DNA of 17,280 nt from Bacteroidales bacterium UBA3663 (GTDB taxonomy: Bacteria; Bacteroidota; Bacteroidia; Bacteroidales; UBA3663), in assembly GCA_002373755.1 (NCBI GenBank), contig DFJU01000137.1, forward strand, positions 1 to 17,280, given 5' to 3'. Positions 1 through 5,658 of this stretch are shown here, piece by piece (positions within the stretch are counted from its first letter, which is position 1; the number at the start of each line of letters is the position of its first letter). The position numbers and the translations under genes were made by a program. The notes under the pieces are model-generated. The model saw only the letters and a list, made by a program, of their open reading frames with translations. It did not search any database and was not told the origin of the DNA.

Positions 1-107
1 GTGTGCAGGTCAACGAGGATTTCGTGGATCGCACAGAGTGGGACAATATCCAGATCAAGGAGGGCGATGCTGTCGATTTCCTCTACTTCATGGGAGGCGG
101 AATGTAA
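1..107 (+). CDS. ThiS/MoaD-family sulfur carrier protein, C-terminal fragment
   Basis: Only the last 34 codons are in the window (reading frame from base 3; stop TAA at 105-107). The fragment reads as the end of a small ubiquitin-like sulfur carrier: an acidic 'IKEGD' turn followed by a hydrophobic strand 'VDFLYF' and a glycine-rich tail, as in ThiS and MoaD. In those families the C-terminal Gly-Gly is adenylated by a ThiF/MoeB-like enzyme and then carries sulfur as a thiocarboxylate. Here the tail is Gly-Gly-Gly-Met, so one residue follows the glycines. The gene could be a thiamin ThiS or one of the ThiS-like carriers used in cysteine or homocysteine synthesis; the neighbours that would decide this lie outside the window. 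Confidence 0.65.
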   Translation, partial: VQVNEDFVDRTEWDNIQIKEGDAVDFLYFMGGGM

Positions 108-110
108 TTG

Positions 111-180
111 AGAAATAAGAAGTAAGAAATAAGAGTGAAGAGATAGGATTTGCCATCCGAAGCAAACGTCCCTTTTACTC
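111..180 (+). repeat. Dispersed intergenic repeat, copy A
   Basis: Bases 111-136 are identical over 26 nt to 11778-11803. Bases 157-180 match 11810-11833 with two differences in 24 nt. The spacer between the two blocks is 20 nt here and 6 nt in the other copy. The first block is itself built from two copies of AAGAAATAAG. Both copies lie in gaps between plus-strand genes. Confidence 0.7.
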
Positions 181-204
181 GTAAGACGTGGCACGCCGCG
201 TCCT

Positions 205-226
205 GAGACGTTTCGTGAAACGTCTC
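205..226. repeat. Perfect inverted repeat (GAGACGTTTC/GAAACGTCTC)
   Basis: Ten-base arms at 205-214 and 217-226 are perfect reverse complements separated by 2 nt, so a folded transcript would form about a 9-bp stem with a tetraloop. No T-run follows, so it is not a classical terminator. It may be an intergenic REP-like palindrome or a protein site. Confidence 0.6.
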
Positions 227-270
227 TACAATGCCTCTCCCCTTAGCTACTTTTCAAAAAAATACAAATT

Positions 271-582
271 ATGAAGAAAACCATCCTATTGAGTGCCATG
301 TCGTTGTGCGTTGCAATGGCATCGGCCAAAGACATCAAGACGCTCGTCGTCACCACCACACCGCAGATGCACTGCGCGAGCTGCGAGAACAAGATCAAGG
401 GCAACCTGCGCTTCGAGAAGGGCGTGCGCCGCATCGAGACCGACATCCCGCAGCAGACCGTCACCATCGAGTTCGATGCCGAAAAGACATCGGCCGATGC
501 GCTCATCAAGGCATTCGGAAAGTTCGGCTACAAGGCGGCTCCTGTCCAGAAGGACGAGAAAAAGGAAAGTCCGCAGAAGTAG
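271..582 (+). CDS. Exported heavy-metal-associated (HMA) domain protein
   Basis: The 103-residue product starts with a signal peptide (Lys-Lys, hydrophobic core, likely cut after Ala-Ser-Ala at about residue 19). One HMA domain follows, with the metal motif Met33-His-Cys35-Ala-Ser-Cys38, and then a charged Lys/Glu-rich tail. HMA domains of this kind (MerP, CopZ, N-terminal domains of CopA) bind soft metal ions such as Cu(I) through the two cysteines. Because this one is exported, a periplasmic metal carrier or scavenger is the likely role; the metal cannot be read from the sequence. The ATG at 271 is the natural start, since it gives a complete signal peptide. No metal ATPase is next to it; the copper-type receptor is about 5 kb downstream. 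Confidence 0.85.
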   Translation: MKKTILLSAMSLCVAMASAKDIKTLVVTTTPQMHCASCENKIKGNLRFEKGVRRIETDIPQQTVTIEFDAEKTSADALIKAFGKFGYKAAPVQKDEKKESPQK

Positions 583-620
583 CCGAATGCCGCAAATGTG
601 GTAGGAAAAGTGCCACGAAT

Positions 621-657
621 GTGGGATTCCGCGTCCGATGTGAAAAGCATACCTTTG
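621..657 (+). promoter_or_regulatory. Promoter of the NhaC-family gene
   Basis: TACCTTTG at 650-657 fits the Bacteroidota -7 consensus TAnnTTTG. The upstream block GTGGGATTCCGCG starts at 621. The same block (one base different) lies the same 29 bases upstream of the -7 box of the 4605 gene. Predicted transcription starts about 12 bases before the ATG at 676, a very short leader. Confidence 0.6.
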
Positions 658-675
658 CCGCTCAAAAATTGAATT

Positions 676-2043
676 ATGGCAAAGGAAACAATCGCGGGGA
701 ATCCGCTTGAAAAATTGGCTCCGATGATACCGTTCGCGCTGTTCGTGACGTGTACCATCGGGCTTTCGTTCTGTCATGCCACCGACATAAACCTGCTGGT
801 TGGCGTGGGGCTGGCGGCCATACTGCTCGGTGCGCTGCTTGTGCGCGACGGTGTTGCCTATTGGAACGCGATTTTCGACTTTTTCGGCAGCCGTACGGCC
901 GTGACAGCCACGCTGTTGTGGTTGTTGGTCGGTGTGTATGGCAGCATCTTGCGCGAGGGACATCTCGTCGATGGGCTTGTGTGGTTGTCCGACCGTTTGC
1001 AGATCTCGTCCGGCACGTTCACTGTCGTCACATTCCTATTTTCCGGCCTTTTTGCCATCTCGACAGGTTCGGGTTTCGGCACAATCAGCGCGATGAGTCT
1101 GACTCTGTTTCCGGCCGGAGTCGCCATCGGTGGTGATGCCGCATTGTTGGGCGGAGCAATCCTGTCGGGTGCGGCTTTGGGCGACAGCATTTCTCCCGTG
1201 TCGGACACCGCCGTGATTGCCGCCTCCACTCAGCAGTATGCGCACGACGGACGCGTGGCCGACGTCGGCGGCACGGTGCGGCATCGTCTGCCGGTCGTTG
1301 CGGTGTCGGCCGTCATCGCAGTCGCCGCCTATTTTGTGGCTGGCGTTTTTGCGGCCGATTCTGCATCGGACACAACCTCGGTGCAGGCTGAAAGCGGAAC
1401 TGGGCTGTTGCTCCTGTTGCCCACATTGGCCGTGATGCTGCTGGCATTCCGTCGTGTCAACATCTTCGTTTCGCTTTTCATCGGCATCGTCGCCGCAGCG
1501 GTCATTGGATTGAGTTTCAATTTGTTCGATGCTTCAAGTCTGGTCGGATTCGGTGGCGGAAAGGTGCGTGGTGCGGTGGTCGATGGCATTGGCGGTATGG
1601 CCAATGTGTGCCTTCTGCTGATGGTCGTCGTCTCGTTGTCGGGGCTTGTCATCCGCAGCGGTTGCATGGACATGTTCATCGCCCGGCTGGACAGACGCAT
1701 TGGCGGCTCAGGCCGTCGTGCCGAGTTGGTCATCTTTGTGCTGACTGCATTGTCGGGCATATTCATTGCGGCGGTCAATACAATTGCCAATATCTGCGTT
1801 GCGCCATTCGTCAACAGCATTGGCCTGCGTCATGGCATCCATCCGCACCGACGGGCAACGATTCTGGCCACGGTGATTTGTACGTTTCCGTTCATCTTGC
1901 CCTACGGCGGATGTGTGCTTTTGCTGATGCAGGGCGTTGGAGCATCGGCCGCCGATACCGCATTGCAGCCATCGGACATGCTGCTGACGTCATTCTACCC
2001 GTTGGCATTGCTGGTTTGCAGCTTTTGGAAAGTCGTGAAGTAG
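676..2043 (+). CDS. NhaC-family Na+/H+ antiporter-like transporter
   Basis: A 455-residue polytopic inner-membrane protein with about ten to twelve hydrophobic segments. The stretch at residues 165-185 (Gly-Ala-Ala-Leu-Gly-Asp-Ser-Ile-Ser-Pro-Val-Ser-Asp-Thr) is the signature region of the NhaC family, whose members exchange Na+ for H+ or, as in MleN-type proteins, couple ions to organic acids. Length is normal for the family. The ATG at 676 follows the promoter by a short leader and no Shine-Dalgarno sequence is seen. It is followed on the same strand, after 147 bases, by a cysteine desulfidase gene, so it may be the importer or ion-coupling partner of that enzyme, but this is inference from position only. 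The exact substrate is not visible. Confidence 0.8.
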   Translation: MAKETIAGNPLEKLAPMIPFALFVTCTIGLSFCHATDINLLVGVGLAAILLGALLVRDGVAYWNAIFDFFGSRTAVTATLLWLLVGVYGSILREGHLVDGLVWLSDRLQISSGTFTVVTFLFSGLFAISTGSGFGTISAMSLTLFPAGVAIGGDAALLGGAILSGAALGDSISPVSDTAVIAASTQQYAHDGRVADVGGTVRHRLPVVAVSAVIAVAAYFVAGVFAADSASDTTSVQAESGTGLLLLLPTLAVMLLAFRRVNIFVSLFIGIVAAAVIGLSFNLFDASSLVGFGGGKVRGAVVDGIGGMANVCLLLMVVVSLSGLVIRSGCMDMFIARLDRRIGGSGRRAELVIFVLTALSGIFIAAVNTIANICVAPFVNSIGLRHGIHPHRRATILATVICTFPFILPYGGCVLLLMQGVGASAADTALQPSDMLLTSFYPLALLVCSFWKVVK

Positions 2044-2190
2044 AGATTCCTCAATTTCGTTTTTTTGAGGTGTTCTGAAAAACGAATTTGAACGTTTCTC
2101 AAATTCTCAACAATCTTGAACATCAAGCGATTAAGGTTCTCTTGATTCTCAAATTCTTGAGCTTTAGTATTGATTAAATTTTTGTCTGAT
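2044..2190 (+). other. AT-rich intergenic region with short direct repeats
   Basis: A weak hairpin (CCTCAA ... TTGAGG, about 2048-2068) lies just after the antiporter stop. It is followed by AT-rich sequence in which CTCAAATTCT occurs twice and related TTCTTGA/CTTGA words recur. I found no convincing TAnnTTTG promoter, so cyuA may be cotranscribed with the antiporter or use a non-standard promoter. Confidence 0.4.
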
Positions 2191-3465
2191 ATGCATCCAT
2201 TGACAAGACTTATTGCCGACGATATGCGTCCGGCTTTGGGCGTGACCGAGCCTGGAGCCATTGCCTTTGCCGTGGCTACCGCGCGCGACCACGTGACGGG
2301 CACGCTACGCGAGTTGCGCCTGACGTTGAACAGCGGAATGTTCAAAAATGCCTTCACTTGCGGCATCCCGAACAGCCGCGAGGTGGGCAACGAACATGCG
2401 GCGGCTTTGGGCTATGTTGCGGCCGACGCAAGCCGAGGTCTGGAGTGTCTCGACAACGTGTCGCCGCGTCACAATGCACTGGCCAAAAAGCTTGTCGCCG
2501 ACGGAAAAATCCGCGTAGCGATGGGCGAGGTGACAAGCCGCATCTACATCTGCGCCGAAATCGTGACCGATGCAGGTTCATCGGCCGTGACAATACGCGA
2601 TTCGCACACCCACATCACCGAAATCCGCGAGAACGGCAATGTGGTCTTCACGGCCGATGAAAAAAAGTCGGATTCTGTGGCCGATGCCGTGCCGACAATT
2701 CATCGCTACACTCTGCGCCAGATGCTTCACTACGCGAAAAATGTGCCGTTGGACGAAATCCGCTTCATCGCCCGTGCCTACGAGGTGAACCTCGCCCTCT
2801 TCGACCAGGCATTGTCCAGCCGCCGCACGGTGTTCGCCCACAAGCTTTTGGAGCAGAACGGCGGACGTGCCATCTCGACCGACGAGCGGCTGTCTGCTTC
2901 GCTGTTGTGCAACGCTGCAATCGAAGCGCGAGTGCTCGGGCTTTCACGTCCGGCCATGAGCATCACGGGCAGCGGCGCGCACGGCATCATCGCCACTCTG
3001 CCGCTCTACGCGGTTCAGCAGGTCAACGGCCTGGACGACGAGACACTGCTGCGCGCCACGGCGTTGAGCTATCTGGTGTGCATGTATATCAAGGAGTATT
3101 CGGGCAAGCTGTCGGCCTTCTGCGGCTGCGCCATCGCGGCTGGTACAGGCATGGCCTGTGGCATCGTGCTGATGAAGGGCGGCGGGCAGAAGGCATTGGA
3201 CATGACCATCCGCAACATGGCATCGGGCATCACTGGCATGATTTGCGACGGCGGCAATCACGGCTGCACGATGAAGGGCATTGTGGCGGTCGATGCTGCA
3301 TTCCGGGCGGCCGGATTTGCGCTCGAAGGCATCGCCATCGGACATGAACATGGCATCAACGGCTCGACGGCCGAAGAGACAATGCGCAACATGGTCCTGA
3401 TTGCCTCGCCGGGCATGGTGCAGACAGAGGGCATCATCGTCGATGTGATGCGCAAAAAAAGATGA
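2191..3465 (+). CDS. cyuA: L-cysteine desulfidase, CyuA/YhaM (UPF0597) family
   Basis: A 424-residue protein that resembles E. coli CyuA (YhaM) along its whole length. This family is cytoplasmic and uses an oxygen-sensitive Fe-S cluster to split L-cysteine into sulfide, ammonia and pyruvate; it is related to the alpha chain of iron-sulfur L-serine dehydratase. Recognisable parts are the N-terminal 'PALGxTEP' motif (residues 14-20), 'GSGAHGI' near 260, 'LSAFCGC' (Cys311, Cys313) and 'GMICDGGNHGC' (Cys352, Cys359). The N-terminal motif has Val18 where the family normally has a Cys that was proposed as a cluster ligand in the Methanocaldococcus enzyme. I chose ATG 2191; a TTG at 2170 would add seven residues without family support. 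The stop lies inside the downstream terminator stem. Confidence 0.85.
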   Translation: MHPLTRLIADDMRPALGVTEPGAIAFAVATARDHVTGTLRELRLTLNSGMFKNAFTCGIPNSREVGNEHAAALGYVAADASRGLECLDNVSPRHNALAKKLVADGKIRVAMGEVTSRIYICAEIVTDAGSSAVTIRDSHTHITEIRENGNVVFTADEKKSDSVADAVPTIHRYTLRQMLHYAKNVPLDEIRFIARAYEVNLALFDQALSSRRTVFAHKLLEQNGGRAISTDERLSASLLCNAAIEARVLGLSRPAMSITGSGAHGIIATLPLYAVQQVNGLDDETLLRATALSYLVCMYIKEYSGKLSAFCGCAIAAGTGMACGIVLMKGGGQKALDMTIRNMASGITGMICDGGNHGCTMKGIVAVDAAFRAAGFALEGIAIGHEHGINGSTAEETMRNMVLIASPGMVQTEGIIVDVMRKKR

Positions 3466-3500
3466 CCCGCCAGTGGAAAATCCGCCGACGGGTCATTTCT
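3455..3500. terminator. Bidirectional terminator between cyuA and nagB
   Basis: Perfect 8-bp arms ATGACCCG (3462-3469) and CGGGTCAT (3489-3496) enclose a 19-nt loop that can fold further. A run of seven A's lies to the left (T's on the minus strand) and TTTCTTT to the right, so it can end transcripts from both sides. The cyuA stop codon TGA (3463-3465) is part of the left arm. Confidence 0.75.
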
Positions 3501-3522
3501 TTATGTTTGGGTTGGGCGACGT

Positions 3523-4314
3523 TTAGAGGTTGCCGCGCTCCTTGTCGAGATAGTACTTGTAGGTGCCTACGGTAAGTTCGTCGCAGGCAGCTTCGTCGCA
3601 CACCAGGATTGCGTGTGGGTGCATCTGGAGCATAGAGGCGGTCCATTTGTGGCTCACTTCGCCATCGACGATGTGCTGGAGGGCGCGTGCCTTGTGGTGT
3701 CCGTTGCACACGAGGAGAACCTCCTTGGCGGCCATAACGGTGCCGATGCCTACGGTGAGGGCCTGCTTTGGCACGAGGTTCATGTCGTAGTCGAAGAAAC
3801 GGCTGTTGGCAATGATGGTGTCGGTGGTCAACGTCTTGATGCGCGTCTTGCTGGTCAGCGACGAGCCGGGCTCGTTGAAGGCCAGGTGACCGTCTGGACC
3901 GACACCGCCCATGAAGAGGTCGATGCCGCCAGCCTTCTCGATGGCCTTTTCGTATGCCTCACATTCGGCTACGAGGTCGGGAGCATTGCCATTCAGTATG
4001 TGCACGTTCTCCTTCTTGATGTCGATGTGGCTGAAGAAGTTCTTCCACATGAAGCTGTGGTACGACTCTGGATGTTCTTCTGGCAGGTGGACATATTCGT
4101 CCATATTGAAGGTAACGACATTCTCGAACGACAGTTCGCCTGCCTGATACTTCTTGATCAGCTCGTTGTAGAGGCCGAGTGGCGACGATCCGGTCGGGCA
4201 GCCCAGCACGAAGGGCTTTGAGGGTGTCGGTTTTGACTCGATGATGCGTTTTGCAACGTAGTTGGCTGCCCATTGTGACAGCCGTTCGTAAGTGGGTTCG
4301 ATAATGACTCGCAT
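3523..4314 (-). CDS. nagB: Glucosamine-6-phosphate deaminase
   Basis: A 263-residue cytoplasmic enzyme that converts glucosamine-6-phosphate to fructose-6-phosphate and ammonia, linking amino sugar use (N-acetylglucosamine, mucin or peptidoglycan sugars) to glycolysis. The sequence is unmistakable: 'GCPTGSSPLG' phosphate loop (38-47), 'FNMDEY' with Asp72, and 'GPDGHLAFNEPGSS' with Asp141, His143 and Glu148. These are the same positions as the catalytic residues of the E. coli enzyme. The frame stays open upstream to 4581, but that extension crosses the AT-rich promoter region and reads as poly-Phe/Lys noise; the ATG at 4314 matches the family N-terminus (Met-Arg-Val-Ile-Ile). It converges with cyuA and diverges from the lipoprotein gene. 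Confidence 0.97.
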   Translation of the reverse strand: MRVIIEPTYERLSQWAANYVAKRIIESKPTPSKPFVLGCPTGSSPLGLYNELIKKYQAGELSFENVVTFNMDEYVHLPEEHPESYHSFMWKNFFSHIDIKKENVHILNGNAPDLVAECEAYEKAIEKAGGIDLFMGGVGPDGHLAFNEPGSSLTSKTRIKTLTTDTIIANSRFFDYDMNLVPKQALTVGIGTVMAAKEVLLVCNGHHKARALQHIVDGEVSHKWTASMLQMHPHAILVCDEAACDELTVGTYKYYLDKERGNL

Positions 4315-4349
4315 AGGAATAAAAAATGTGTTTTTAATGAAAATGCGGC

Positions 4350-4380
4350 ACAAGGTATGGAAAAAATGGTTTTCTGCAAA
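4350..4380 (-). promoter_or_regulatory. Putative nagB promoter
   Basis: On the minus strand, TTTG (4380-4377) is followed by 19 nt and then TACCTTGT (4357-4350), an imperfect version of TAnnTTTG. The 23-base distance from the start of one element to the other is the same as for the other promoters in this window. The leader would be about 30 nt. Confidence 0.4.
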
Positions 4381-4522
4381 AACATCGGGAAAAAAAAACG
4401 GTTTTGCGACACGAAAAAAAATGATTTTTTTGCAGAAAAAAGGTCGAAAAAAGAGTAAAAACAAGAATAATGGCGGCTTTTTGGCCGTTTTCCCACCAAT
4501 TCGGTATGAATCTACCATGAAC

Positions 4523-4559
4523 GTGGGATTTCGCGCCTCATGCAATCGCCGTACCTTTG
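4523..4559 (+). promoter_or_regulatory. Promoter of the copper-type lipoprotein/receptor unit
   Basis: TACCTTTG (4552-4559) is a perfect TAnnTTTG -7 box followed by C, as upstream of 676. The block GTGGGATTTCGCG begins at 4523, exactly 29 bases upstream, the same arrangement as the promoter at 621-657. The predicted leader is just under 40 nt. Confidence 0.65.
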
Positions 4560-4604
4560 CACCGCAATTCAAAACAAACAAATTATTAAAAACAAAAGGC
4601 AGTT

Positions 4605-5552
4605 ATGAAAAAGGTATTATGGATTATGACGGCTGCGTTGCTGACCATGACGTCGTGCAACAGCAATGATGACGGTGTTGATGATGGAATCGTGATTCCC
4701 GGCATTACGATTACGGGCGATGTTGATTGCTGCTCGGCCGAGGAGGCACTCCAGGTATATAAGTTCTTGCAGACCGTAAAGATCGTGCCCGAGCTAACGA
4801 CCGAGGTTGACGGCAAATACAACGTCTTCGCCTACACATCGACTGGCAGTTTCCACAAGGGCTACAACGACATCTACTTCGTGGCCACCAAGAAGTCGTC
4901 GGGCAACTACATCAAGTATTTCGACATCACGAGCGTCACTCCGCTCATGTATATGGTCAAGATGAACATGTCGCACAGCACGCCGGTCGGCAGCAGCTAT
5001 GAGGTGTTCGACGAGACACGTCCCGCAGTGAAGCGCGGCTGGGTTTCGTTCCTGATGAACACGAGCGATGCCGGTTCGTGGACAATCTCATACACGGCCG
5101 ATGTGCTCGACTCGAAAGCCGGTGTCGAGGATGCCGAAATCGAGGTCGATGCCCTGCCCGACGGACAGGACTGGCTCAAGAACTTCAAGTTGGGCGACGA
5201 CACATACTTCCTCTCGCTCGTCAATCCGCTCGATTGGGCGACCGGTACCAACACCATCACGGCCTACGTGTCGAAGAAGAGCAGCCCGATCACCACGCCC
5301 TACGCTGTGGCCGACGAGACATTCACCATCGAAATCGATCCGCGTATGCCCGACATGGGCAACCACACATCGCCCAACAACGTAGCGCTCACCAAGCAAG
5401 CCGATGGCTCATATCAGGGCAGCATCAACCTCACGATGACGGGTCTGTGGCGCATCCACCTCACTGTGCGCGATGCCGATGGCAACGTAGTGGCTGGCGG
5501 CGACGACCTGAGCGACGGCTACAGCTCGCTCTACTGGGATGTGACCCTGTGA
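4605..5552 (+). CDS. Lipoprotein with two Met/His-rich FixH/YtkA-like domains, probable copper binding
   Basis: A 315-residue lipoprotein: signal peptide with lipidation Cys18 (Met-Thr-Ser-Cys), then an Asp-rich linker and a Cys42-Cys43 pair. Two stretches look like copies of one beta-rich domain. Copy 1 (about 86-166) has Met120-x-Met122-x-His124 and later Met151 with Trp159. Copy 2 (about 213-291) has Met248-x2-Met251-x2-His254 and later Met278-Thr-Gly-Leu-Trp282. The second copy fits the FixH/YtkA-like family ('MPDMGNH ... G.Y.G.I.L.M.G.W.I'), which is associated with copper handling. It is followed on the same strand by an OprC/NosA-type receptor and likely hands metal to it or takes metal from it at the outer membrane. 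Function is inferred; no close homologue is known to me by name. Confidence 0.75.
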   Translation: MKKVLWIMTAALLTMTSCNSNDDGVDDGIVIPGITITGDVDCCSAEEALQVYKFLQTVKIVPELTTEVDGKYNVFAYTSTGSFHKGYNDIYFVATKKSSGNYIKYFDITSVTPLMYMVKMNMSHSTPVGSSYEVFDETRPAVKRGWVSFLMNTSDAGSWTISYTADVLDSKAGVEDAEIEVDALPDGQDWLKNFKLGDDTYFLSLVNPLDWATGTNTITAYVSKKSSPITTPYAVADETFTIEIDPRMPDMGNHTSPNNVALTKQADGSYQGSINLTMTGLWRIHLTVRDADGNVVAGGDDLSDGYSSLYWDVTL

Positions 5553-5598
5553 CCCCAACCCTCACGAGGGAGGGAGAATGGAAATTACTGAAAATATG

Positions 5599-5632
5599 CA
5601 CGGAAGGGAGGTGAAGACACAGCCTTTCCGTG
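5599..5632 (+). other. Stem-loop between lipoprotein and receptor genes
   Basis: CACGGAAGGG (5599-5608) pairs with CCTTTCCGTG (5623-5632) over 10 bp with one G-U pair and a 14-nt loop. It lies 26 nt before the receptor start codon. There is no T-run, so it may act in mRNA processing or in setting the ratio of the two products rather than in full termination. Confidence 0.5.
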
Positions 5633-5658
5633 TTTGTATTGAAAATCAAAATTGAATT

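Larger units (their letters stand above)
108..270. other. Intergenic region with dispersed repeat and palindrome
   Basis: This gap between the sulfur carrier and the HMA gene holds a purine-rich A/G/T repeat (111-136) and a second block (157-180) that both recur at 11778-11833, then a near-perfect palindrome at 205-226. A weak -7-like box (TACTTTTC, 248-255) lies 15 bases before the HMA start codon, but no matching -33 element was seen. Confidence 0.6.
4315..4604. other. AT-rich divergent intergenic region
   Basis: This 290-base gap is strikingly A/T-rich, with many A-runs on the plus strand, against GC-rich flanking genes. It holds the promoters of nagB (minus) and the lipoprotein gene (plus). 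TTTTTGCAGAAA-type words occur on both strands. No additional gene is supported here. Confidence 0.7.

Noticed and set aside
4315..4581. N-terminal extension of nagB
   Set aside because: The extra 89 codons cross A/T-rich promoter DNA and encode Phe/Lys-rich noise; the family N-terminus begins at 4314.
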